From: Acholeplasmataceae bacterium
GTDB taxonomy: Bacteria > Bacillota_I > Bacilli_A > Izemoplasmatales > Hujiaoplasmataceae
Direction of reading: 5' to 3'
Length of the DNA stretch: 34,568 bases
NCBI GenBank assembly: GCA_012515085.1
Contig: JAAYZB010000087.1
Location: 1-34,568 of the forward strand
Shown here: positions 9,386 through 17,709 of the stretch, piece by piece
Numbering within the stretch: position 1 is the stretch's first letter
Layout: each line of letters starts with the position of its first letter
Program-made: the position numbers and the translations under genes
The notes under the pieces: generated by a model
Seen by the model: only the letters and a program-made list of their open reading frames with translations
What the model was told of the DNA's origin: nothing
The model's database searches: none

Positions 9386-9667
9386 ATGAGCGGAATAGAA
9401 CGTGGGAAGTTGATTGATTTCGGTCACTACAACGCGAATTGCAGCCATTGCCGATTGCTCGTCAATTCCTTCGATTTTTACAATAAAAGGGCTATTTTCT
9501 GGAACTCCTAGAGACAAAACCCCCATAATAGATTTCAAATTGACTGTTCGTTTGTTGAACTCTAGTTCAATGACGGAATCAAATTGAGCCGCTTTTCCGA
9601 CCAACATCGTCGCTGGACGAGCATGCAATCCATGAGGATAGGTAATGACAAACTCTTCTCGGATCAT
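9383..9667 (-). CDS. ptsH: HPr phosphocarrier protein
   Basis: 94 aa, PHGLHARPAT (His15 region) and NLKSIMGVLSLG (Ser46 region). Confidence 0.92.
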   Translation of the reverse strand: MIREEFVITYPHGLHARPATMLVGKAAQFDSVIELEFNKRTVNLKSIMGVLSLGVPENSPFIVKIEGIDEQSAMAAIRVVVTEINQLPTFYSAH

Positions 9668-10083
9668 GATTGGGGCTCCTGAACATTTTTTTTGAGATAG
9701 TTGGCAAGTTCATGTGCTTCATTTGGCCACATTATTTTTATAGTATCGCCGGAAATAAAGACCCCGGTCGCTCCCAACTCTTTTAATTTTTGATAATCGC
9801 AACGGGATTGATCGGACACCCAGAGCGTAATTCGCGATCCCTGTTGGGCGACGTTGATGATATTTGCTTTTCCACCCAAAAGCGATAACACCTCGGAATA
9901 GTCCTTGCCTGCTTTGCTTCTGGATGGCAAATTTCGGATTAATGCGAGAATCATCGTTACAAAAACACTCCCCAGAATCAAAATCAAAATTGGAATCAAC
10001 CACCAAGTACTGCTGCTTAAGACTATTCGTGGCCATCGAGCTGATATGGACATTACCATCATACTCAATAAGTAATTGTTCAT
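9664..10083 (-). CDS. Membrane-anchored EIIB-like domain protein (glucose-family PTS EIIB fold), probably lacking the phospho-acceptor Cys
   Basis: N-terminal TM helix WWLIPILILILGSVFVTMILALI, then LLGGKANIINVAQQGSRITLWV...LKELGATGVFISGDTIKIMWPNEAHELANYL, which resembles GlcB-type EIIB. Start at 10083 from a GGGGTGG ribosome-binding site; the ORF track extends to 10104. Confidence 0.65.
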   Translation of the reverse strand: MNNYLLSMMVMSISARWPRIVLSSSTWWLIPILILILGSVFVTMILALIRNLPSRSKAGKDYSEVLSLLGGKANIINVAQQGSRITLWVSDQSRCDYQKLKELGATGVFISGDTIKIMWPNEAHELANYLKKNVQEPQS

Positions 10084-10197
10084 TATAACCACCCCATATC
10101 CCATATTTTATCATAAGTATGGATAAATCAAACGCGTTTTTTTGGCTTTCCACCATGCAAAACGCTGATAATAGTTTAGAAAAGGAAGGAAAGGACC

Positions 10198-10692
10198 ATG
10201 TCGTATGTGATTGAGGCCATCATCGAAATACCGATGGGGACACAAAACAAATATGAAGTGGATAAAAAGAATAACCGAATCAAATTAAATCGCGTCTTGT
10301 ATTCCAAAATGACTTATCCCGCTGAGTATGGTTTTATCGAAAACACGTTGGCAGACGACGGTGATCCGTTGGATATCCTAGTGCTCGCAACCACCCAAAC
10401 TTTCCCGGGTTGTGTTGTGGATGCCCGGGTTGTCGGTTATTTGGATATGATTGACTCCGGAGAACCCGATGAGAAAATCATTGCGGTCGTTGATGCGGAC
10501 CCGCGTTTTGAAGATATCCACGACATTCACGACATCAAAGAATTACAATTGAAAGAAATCTAACTTTTCTTTCGCAACTATAAAGAATTGCAGCCCGCTC
10601 ATCATGTCGACGTATTCGACTACTACCCGAGAGAAGCGGCTATGAAATTGATTGATCAATGTCATAAGGCCTACATCGCCGCCTCTGAATAA
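10198..10692 (+). pseudogene. ppa: Family I inorganic pyrophosphatase interrupted by an in-frame TAA (10561-10563)
   Basis: First ORF (10198-10563): IPMGTQNKYEVDKKNNRIKLNRVL...YPAEYGFIENTLADDGDPLDILVL...DADPRFEDIHDIHDI...LKEI. Same frame after the TAA: LFFRNYKELQPAHHVDVFDYYPREAAMKLIDQCHKAYIAASE, stop at 10690-10692, matching the family I C-terminus. Confidence 0.85.
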
Positions 10693-10741
10693 ACAAATCG
10701 CTGGCACACAGAAATAAAATAATGATCTGAGGAGAAATTTT

Positions 10742-11950
10742 GTGGTCTTATTGTTGATCATCATCTATATTGCTTTCATATCGCTCGGTCTTCCTGACTC
10801 GCTTTTTGGGGTTTCATGGCCATTGATGCATGTGGAGTTCGGACTTGATAACGCCCTTGCAGGCGTGGTGACGATCATCGTTATCGTGGGAACCATCGTC
10901 ATGAGTCTTTTGACAGGAAAGCTAATACGAAAGATCGGAACAGGGAAACTGACCGCTTTGTCGGTGTTGCTGACCGCTTTGTCCTTAATTGGTATTTCTT
11001 TTTCGCCCACCATTTGGTTCATATTACCCTGTTCAATTCTCCTAGGAATCGGGGCGGGAGCTGTCGATTCTGCTCTCAACCATTTTGTCGCAACCCATTA
11101 TCGCCCACAACATATGAATTGGCTTCATTGCTTCTGGGGAGTGGGCGTCACCGTCAGTCCTCTCATCATGTCTGCCTTTTTGGTCGATAATGGTAATTGG
11201 CGAGACGGATATTTGACGATTGGGTTGATTCAAATTTTTCTAACGCTCATCTTATTGATTTCTTTACCTTTATGGAAACAAAAAAAACCGCAATCGCCAT
11301 GGGTGAATGGCTCCCAACCCGAGCAGTCCATTGAAGAAAAAAAGGTATTGAGCAGATCGCCATTCCGACCTTTGAAAATTCGAGGTGTCACTTTTGCCAT
11401 TCTCATCCTAGGCCTTTATTGTGCTTGGGAAAATATTCTCGGTACATGGGGTGCTACCTTTTTGATTCGCACCCGCTCTGTGGATCCCGCAATGGCTGCT
11501 CGTTGGATCTCGTTCTATTACGGCGGGATCATGGGTGGAAGATTTATCGCTGGATTTCTCTCTTATAAGGTAAATGATAAAACACTGATCCGCGCCGGAA
11601 TCGGTTTGGCATCGTTTGGAGCATTGATCTTGCTACTCCCTCTTGGAAAAGTGACGACCTTTATTGCTTTATTATTGATAGGATTGGGTTTTGCGCCGAT
11701 TTTCCCGAGTTCGATTCATGCCACTGCAGATCGTTTTGGCAAAGAAGCCGCACCCGATATCGTCGGATATCAAATGGCAGGCGCTTATTCTGGGATCCTG
11801 ATCTTGCAGCCAATTATCGGTTGGGTTTCCTCGAAAACAACCTTTGCCATCTTGCCTTATTTCTTCATCGGCTTTGCCCTGATATTATTCATTCTGACGG
11901 AGCGCTTGAATCAGACGATATCACAACCGCTCGCTTCCATCGGTCAGTAA
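10742..11950 (+). CDS. Major facilitator superfamily transporter
   Basis: 402 aa polytopic, GTG start after GAGGAG; MFS-like loop GKLIRKIGTGKLTALS and 11-12 hydrophobic segments. Confidence 0.82.
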   Translation: MVLLLIIIYIAFISLGLPDSLFGVSWPLMHVEFGLDNALAGVVTIIVIVGTIVMSLLTGKLIRKIGTGKLTALSVLLTALSLIGISFSPTIWFILPCSILLGIGAGAVDSALNHFVATHYRPQHMNWLHCFWGVGVTVSPLIMSAFLVDNGNWRDGYLTIGLIQIFLTLILLISLPLWKQKKPQSPWVNGSQPEQSIEEKKVLSRSPFRPLKIRGVTFAILILGLYCAWENILGTWGATFLIRTRSVDPAMAARWISFYYGGIMGGRFIAGFLSYKVNDKTLIRAGIGLASFGALILLLPLGKVTTFIALLLIGLGFAPIFPSSIHATADRFGKEAAPDIVGYQMAGAYSGILILQPIIGWVSSKTTFAILPYFFIGFALILFILTERLNQTISQPLASIGQ

Positions 11951-11968
11951 AGCATTCAATCGCAAAAA

Positions 11969-12000
11969 AACCGCGGAAAGGCTTCCCGCGGTTATTTTTT
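11969..12000. terminator. Bidirectional terminator between convergent MFS and amidohydrolase genes
   Basis: AACCGCGG (11969-11976) / CCGCGGTT (11986-11993) with an A-run before and a T-run after. Confidence 0.85.
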
Positions 12001-12008
12001 AGTTATTT

Positions 12009-13184
12009 TTAAGCTTTTTCGTAGGCGATTTCTCCATTGATCATGACGAGATCGGTCTTGGTGAGATAATGCAGTGGATGGTTATCCCAAATCACTAAAT
12101 CCGCATCTTTTCCTTTTTCAATGCTTCCCAATCGCTCTTCAATGCCATTGATCCTGGCCGCATAGAGCGTGACTGCCCGGAGTCCTTCCAATTCAGGAAG
12201 CCCTTCTCGAACAAAGATAGCGACCTGAGTCAGCGCATTGGCAAGATTGATGACGGGATGGTCCGTCATAATCGCAAACGGGACTTGATTTTCGGACAAA
12301 ATTTTGGCCGCTTTGAAACTTTTATTGCGAAGTTCATATTTTGATTTGGAACCCAATGTGGGTCCGATGATCACCCGTTGATTCTTTTCCTTTAAATAAT
12401 CCACAATCAAGTGCCCTTCGGTCGCATGTTCGATTGTGCCATCCAAGTTGAATTCTTCAATGATGCGAATAGCGGTGACGATGTCATCTTGTTGATGGGC
12501 GTGGATTTTGACGCTCATTCCTTGAAATACTCTTGCCAATGATTCCCACTTCATGTTGAAGTCGGGCTTGTTTGCCTCTTTTCCAGCGGCAACGTCTTCT
12601 TGATATTTGGTTTTCTTTGCCAGATATTCTTTGGCTTTTGTCAATGCTTCACGAATCAATGCCGCAGAAGCCATTCGCGTTGTCGGCGTTTGGCCTTTGC
12701 TATTATATACCCGCTTCGGATTTTCTCCGAGCGCCATCTTCATGGATGATTCCTTGACGATAACCATGGACTCCACGGTGTCTCCAATAGTTTTCAAGAC
12801 ACAAAACGTCCCGCCGATGACATTGCCGCTACCGGGTCCTGTACAAACCGTTGTCACCCCGGCTTCCAACGCATCTTTAAACGCCACGTCTTGGGGTTTG
12901 ATGCCATCGATTGCTCTTAATTCGGGGAATACGGGATTGGTAAGTTCGTTTACATCCAACCCTTCAAAACCAATGGCTTCCTCATAGATGCCGATATGGC
13001 AATGAGGGTCGATGATCCCCGGTGTCACATAACGATTTTTGGCATCAATGATTCGGGCATTAGGGTAATCGGCTTCATCATAATGGCCGACACCTTGAAT
13101 TTTTGATCCTTCAATCATAATGTCGCAGATTTCATAGTTGATGTCTTTCATGCTGATCAGATTTGCGTTTTTAATCAGTAACAT
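12009..13184 (-). CDS. Amidohydrolase superfamily metal-dependent hydrolase (imidazolonepropionase/dihydroorotase-like)
   Basis: VTPGIIDPHCHIG; KIHAHQQDDI; TIEHATEGH; IMTDHPV; GSIEKGKDADLVIWDNHPL. Confidence 0.85.
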   Translation of the reverse strand: MLLIKNANLISMKDINYEICDIMIEGSKIQGVGHYDEADYPNARIIDAKNRYVTPGIIDPHCHIGIYEEAIGFEGLDVNELTNPVFPELRAIDGIKPQDVAFKDALEAGVTTVCTGPGSGNVIGGTFCVLKTIGDTVESMVIVKESSMKMALGENPKRVYNSKGQTPTTRMASAALIREALTKAKEYLAKKTKYQEDVAAGKEANKPDFNMKWESLARVFQGMSVKIHAHQQDDIVTAIRIIEEFNLDGTIEHATEGHLIVDYLKEKNQRVIIGPTLGSKSKYELRNKSFKAAKILSENQVPFAIMTDHPVINLANALTQVAIFVREGLPELEGLRAVTLYAARINGIEERLGSIEKGKDADLVIWDNHPLHYLTKTDLVMINGEIAYEKA

Positions 13185-14362
13185 AGTTTTCCTCCTTGAG
13201 AAGTATCGATAACAAGATTGGTTAATACTTGGACCCCGTCAATTAAGGCGCTTTCGTCAATATTGAACAAGGGGTGATGCAAGGAATAACGAGTATGTTC
13301 ATCCTTGGCCGTTCCGAGCCAGGCAATGCATCCTTGTTTTAAGTCGATATATCGGAAAAAATCTTCTCCGCCCATGGATGGTCTCGATAATTCCAAAAAA
13401 TGATTCTTCCCCATGGTAGTGGTCACTACTCTTTCCAGTTGACAAACTAAATCTTTCGTATTGTGAACGGATCGATATTCGTCGATAAAATCAAGATGAT
13501 AGTGTCCTCCATGACCAGAGGTCACGCCATCCAAAATCAAAGTCATCTCTCTTTCCACCAAATTTCTCGCTTCGGTAGAGAACGTTCGAACCGTTCCTTC
13601 CAAATATGCAGAATCCGGAATGATGTTATGCGTGGATCCAGCGATAAATTTCGCAACACTGACCACGGCACTCTCCCAGACCGGTAATTTCCGGGATATA
13701 ATCGTTTGAAATCCCAAAATCGCTTCGGATGCCATGATCATTGGGTCAATACACAAATGCGGATAAGCGGCGTGCCCGCCTCTCCCATTGATCGTGATTT
13801 TAAAAGTATTGACCGCCGCAAAGGCAACGCCCGATTTGATCGCCACCACGCCTGAAGGAAACTCTGGGGATACGTGCAAAGCATAGAATTGATCGACATC
13901 AGCCAGTAATCCGGATTTGATGATTCCATCCGCTCCTCCGGGATGGGGCCCTTCCTCCGCTTCTTGAAAGATGAATTTCACAGTTCCGTTCCAAAGCGAT
14001 TTGTTTGTCGCAAGAAATTGAGCTGTTGTGATTAACATTGCGGTATGTGCATCATGCCCACAGGCATGCATCGCCCCATGATTCTCCGATTGATAATCGA
14101 TGGTGGGATTATTTTCAATCAAAGGAAGCGCATCCATATCCGCTCGTAATCCAACGATTGGACCGGCTCCGTTTTCTAACACTGCCACTAACGAGTTTCT
14201 ACCCACATGAGGATGTATCACCAAGGAAAGTTTCGCACATTTCGCCTGAATGAAATCGTGTGTATTTGCTACCTCGAATCCTACTTCCGGATGCCGATGT
14301 AACCATCTTCTAATTTGAATCAAATCGTTTTTCAATGACTCAAGATCGCTTCTTGAAACCAC
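13175..14362 (-). CDS. M20 family amidohydrolase/peptidase (N-acyl amino acid hydrolase type)
   Basis: IRRWLHRHPEVGFE; GLRADMDALPL; MHACGHDAHTAMLI; FQEAEEGPHPGGADGII; PSMGGEDFFRY. Confidence 0.9.
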   Translation of the reverse strand: MVSRSDLESLKNDLIQIRRWLHRHPEVGFEVANTHDFIQAKCAKLSLVIHPHVGRNSLVAVLENGAGPIVGLRADMDALPLIENNPTIDYQSENHGAMHACGHDAHTAMLITTAQFLATNKSLWNGTVKFIFQEAEEGPHPGGADGIIKSGLLADVDQFYALHVSPEFPSGVVAIKSGVAFAAVNTFKITINGRGGHAAYPHLCIDPMIMASEAILGFQTIISRKLPVWESAVVSVAKFIAGSTHNIIPDSAYLEGTVRTFSTEARNLVEREMTLILDGVTSGHGGHYHLDFIDEYRSVHNTKDLVCQLERVVTTTMGKNHFLELSRPSMGGEDFFRYIDLKQGCIAWLGTAKDEHTRYSLHHPLFNIDESALIDGVQVLTNLVIDTSQGGKLCY

Positions 14363-14412
14363 TCTATCACCTCAATCAATATTACACAAAATTCACAATA
14401 ATCATTTGTTCA

Positions 14413-15348
14413 TTATTCTTTTATATTCTCCCCAACTGTCGCTTCCAGCCTTACGAACAGTCTGGCGATGAAGCAGCCAATTGCCAGCACCACGATCCCA
14501 ATTATCGTCGGCACAAGATGCGTCGATACATAGCCGAAGAAATCGTGAAAAATTGGGGTTTGATCAGAAAACAAAGCGGATGAGGCCGGGTTGCGGATTT
14601 CGAGGAAAATCCCGATGATTGACGCAACGACCAATCCGATAATAGCAGCATATGTGCTTGACGGAAAACGTTTCAACAAATACTCAATCAATTTTGAGCA
14701 AAGGAAAATACCAATCAACACTCCGATTCCAAAAGGAATGAGCACAAAGAGATGATAGCCAAAAAGGCTAAAATCAAAAATGTTCCCGACCACATTCGTC
14801 ATAATAGCTGTATAAACCCCAAGCGCCATCAATAAAGCCGATCCTGATATCCCGGGCACGACCATCGTCATCGCTGAAACCATTCCGATTAACAAAATCA
14901 AGAAAAAGTGACCGGCGTTTATTTCAAAGGTATCGATTCCGCTATTCTCCTGTAGGAATGTAAAAATGATGAAAGCGGTCAAAGCGACAAAGGCGATGAG
15001 TCCCGGTATGAGTGTCCGAATTTTAATTGGGGATGTTCCCAGTTTTTTAACTAAACTGGGTATTCCTCCGGATATCAATCCCATAAAAAAGAACAAGGTG
15101 ATGAAGGAATTCCAATCAAGCAACCAGCCAATCAGCTTGGCTGTCACCACGATGCTGAATGCAACACCCACCAAGATTGGCAATAGCAACTGAACGCTTG
15201 CTTTGAATTCGCGATGTATATGCCCAATCGCATGCAATATTTGGTCGTAAACACCAAGATACACCGCCAAAGTTCCCCCGCTGACGCCAGGGATAATAAA
15301 AGCCAAGCCAATCAGAAATCCTTTTAGTAGTAAGATAAGGATCGTCAT
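14413..15348 (-). CDS. DUF368 family polytopic membrane protein
   Basis: 311 aa, FIIPGVSGGTLAVYLGVYDQ and MVVPGISGSALLMALGVY, the duplicated DUF368 motifs. Confidence 0.83.
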   Translation of the reverse strand: MTILILLLKGFLIGLAFIIPGVSGGTLAVYLGVYDQILHAIGHIHREFKASVQLLLPILVGVAFSIVVTAKLIGWLLDWNSFITLFFFMGLISGGIPSLVKKLGTSPIKIRTLIPGLIAFVALTAFIIFTFLQENSGIDTFEINAGHFFLILLIGMVSAMTMVVPGISGSALLMALGVYTAIMTNVVGNIFDFSLFGYHLFVLIPFGIGVLIGIFLCSKLIEYLLKRFPSSTYAAIIGLVVASIIGIFLEIRNPASSALFSDQTPIFHDFFGYVSTHLVPTIIGIVVLAIGCFIARLFVRLEATVGENIKE

Positions 15349-16652
15349 GTTGTCACCTCAATAATGGCATCACCCAATAAATCATAGCCAATTGCTTCTT
15401 TGATCTGAACCGGGACAATTCTCCCGATTTCTAAAGGGATTCGGGACTGAAACACAAGATTCCCATCGATGTCATCCGGCGCAAAAGCCTCACTACGACC
15501 ATAATAAAACAAGGTCTCAGAATCAAATACTTCCACCAAGGTATGGTGTACTTTTCCGATCTGCTGGCGACTTTTCTTACGACTGATTTTCTTTTGTAAC
15601 CGCATGAGCCGATCATAACGGGATAATCCTTCTTCTTCAGATATACGGCCAGGAAAATCGATGGCTGGGGTGTCTTCTTCCGGTGAATAGATAAAAGCTC
15701 CCAACCGATCAAATTCCACTCTTTCGACAAATTCAAGAAGTTCCTGAAACTCCGCTTCGGTTTCTCCTGGAAAAGCGACGATCAGCGTGGTACGCAAGGT
15801 CGCTTCGGGCATGACCGACCGAATGTTGGCGATTTGTTCGAGTAATCGTTCTTTGCTCCCTCGTCGATTCATTTGTTTTAAGATTCGATTGACACAGTGT
15901 TGAATTGGAATATCGAAATACTTGGCGATGCGAGGATTTTTTTCCATTGTAAGTAATAATTCATCGGTAAGAGAATCCGGGTATAAATATAATGCTCGAA
16001 CAAGAAAAATCCCGGGAATGCGACTGACCCTTTCCAGCAATTTAGCCAAATTCCATCCCCCTGGCAAATCCGTTCCATACCGCGAAGTATCTTGACTGAT
16101 CAAATTGATTTCCTTCGCCCCTTGTTGGACTAATCGTTCACATTCAGCAATAATGTCTTCGGCTTGACGTGACTGATATTTTCCGCGAATCAAAGGAATC
16201 GCACAATATGTACAACGATTATCGCATCCATCACCAATTTTGACATAAGGGGAATAAGGCGATCCTGTTAACAAGCGTGTTTCAAACGCCAAAGGCAGAT
16301 GCTTCAATTTATCTTCCCGAAGTGTCTTTGCAAGAATCAAATGGATTTTTGGATACTCTCTCAAGGTGATCACTCGATCAATAAAGGGCATCTCTTTTAG
16401 CAACTTCTCTTTGTAGCGTTGCGCATAGCAGCCACATACGATCAATTTTTTACCGTATTGGTGCATCTCCATTATCGCATCGAGTGTCTCTTTTTTCGCA
16501 CTTTCAATGAAGCCGCAGGTATTGATAATGATGGCGTCAGCCAATTCGGGCTGATCGACGAGTTCAATCCCAGCTGATTTCAAAATTCCTAAGATCATTT
16601 CTGAATCCACAAGGTTTTTTGCACAACCTAAAGCGATAAAACCCACTTTCAT
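15345..16652 (-). CDS. rimO: Ribosomal protein S12 methylthiotransferase, radical SAM
   Basis: FIALGCAKNLVDSEMILG; GDGCDNRCTYCAIPLIRGKYQSR; IVAFPGETEAEFQELLEFV; C-terminal TRAM-like region. Confidence 0.93.
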   Translation of the reverse strand: MKVGFIALGCAKNLVDSEMILGILKSAGIELVDQPELADAIIINTCGFIESAKKETLDAIMEMHQYGKKLIVCGCYAQRYKEKLLKEMPFIDRVITLREYPKIHLILAKTLREDKLKHLPLAFETRLLTGSPYSPYVKIGDGCDNRCTYCAIPLIRGKYQSRQAEDIIAECERLVQQGAKEINLISQDTSRYGTDLPGGWNLAKLLERVSRIPGIFLVRALYLYPDSLTDELLLTMEKNPRIAKYFDIPIQHCVNRILKQMNRRGSKERLLEQIANIRSVMPEATLRTTLIVAFPGETEAEFQELLEFVERVEFDRLGAFIYSPEEDTPAIDFPGRISEEEGLSRYDRLMRLQKKISRKKSRQQIGKVHHTLVEVFDSETLFYYGRSEAFAPDDIDGNLVFQSRIPLEIGRIVPVQIKEAIGYDLLGDAIIEVTT

Positions 16653-17596
16653 CGCTCATTCCTCAATTTGAATGCGTGTAATAGTGATGCTTTCCCCTTC
16701 ATCTGAACAGCATCGACTTTCCAAGGAATTATAAACGCGTCTCCTTTTTTGAAGGGCAATTGTTGGACGGTTCCTTCTCCTTCTAGCACAACAAAAAGAG
16801 AAGTGGATTTCTCCTTATTAGTCCAGAGTAAAGACGAAGATATCGTCCACTTTTCAACGGTAAAAAAGGGCGATGTCACAAGTCGAACTATACCTTGAGA
16901 ATTCGAATAATTGATAATGGAGATCGAGGGCGAAGGCACGGTTGTGACCGCAAGTGCCTGTTGGAGATGCAGTGGTCTTTTTCTCCCAAAAGTATCTTCA
17001 CGATCATAATCATATACTCGATATGTCACATCTGATGCTTGTTGGATTTCCACCAAGCGAACATGATCGCCGATCGCATGAAGCAACCCTGCGGGTATGT
17101 AGACAAAATCTCCTTTTTGAATCTTCACTTTTCTTAACAAGTTTTCATAATCGCCAATCTGGATCATTTCTGCCAGTTCGCTTTTCGTGTTTGCCGTATG
17201 GCCTAAAATCAAATAGGAATTCGGACCGGCTTCGGTCACATACCAGCATTCGGTCTTCCCCCGGCTGTTTTCCATTTTTTTTGCCTTGGCATCATCCGGA
17301 TGGACTTGAACTGATAATTTGGCTTGCGCATCAATCCATTTAACAAGCAAAGGAAACTCGGGGCTTTCAGAAAAGCCGAAATAATCTGGGTTCTCACGAA
17401 AACAATCCCGGAGGGTTTTCCCGGCATATTTCCCATTTTTGATGGTTGACGAGGCATTTTTCATTCCAGAAATCAGCCAAGCCTCGCCAATCGGTTGTGT
17501 GGATGACAAAGCGTTATAGAGGTGGCGGAGATGATCTCCGCCCCAAATGCGCTCATCCAAATGTGGTTCAAAAAACAAAATATCAGTCATCTTCAT
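16649..17596 (-). CDS. manA: Mannose-6-phosphate isomerase, class I
   Basis: FEPHLDERIWGGDHL; KWIDAQAKLSVQVHPDD; GKTECWYV; IPAGLLHAIG. Confidence 0.9.
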   Translation of the reverse strand: MKMTDILFFEPHLDERIWGGDHLRHLYNALSSTQPIGEAWLISGMKNASSTIKNGKYAGKTLRDCFRENPDYFGFSESPEFPLLVKWIDAQAKLSVQVHPDDAKAKKMENSRGKTECWYVTEAGPNSYLILGHTANTKSELAEMIQIGDYENLLRKVKIQKGDFVYIPAGLLHAIGDHVRLVEIQQASDVTYRVYDYDREDTFGRKRPLHLQQALAVTTVPSPSISIINYSNSQGIVRLVTSPFFTVEKWTISSSLLWTNKEKSTSLFVVLEGEGTVQQLPFKKGDAFIIPWKVDAVQMKGKASLLHAFKLRNER

Positions 17597-17709
17597 GCAC
17601 CCTCAATGGTTTGTGATACGTCATATTATATCCTCTTTACATAGAAATGAAAAGTCAAAACCTGGTTTGATTATGCCTTATGATAAAAAAAAGAGGATAC
17701 AATATCCTC

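Noticed and set aside
10105-10197. ORF 9719-10156 (minus, 145 aa) as a gene overlapping the EIIB-like ORF
   Set aside because: It is in another frame of the EIIB-like gene, has no family resemblance and conflicts with the well-supported 9664-10083 ORF.
10561-10563. Reassigned stop code (e.g. TAA read as Gln, or TGA as Trp)
   Set aside because: Other genes use TAA and TGA as real stops (trpS TAA, fumarase alpha TGA, recD2 TGA), and Trp is TGG. The ppa case must be local.
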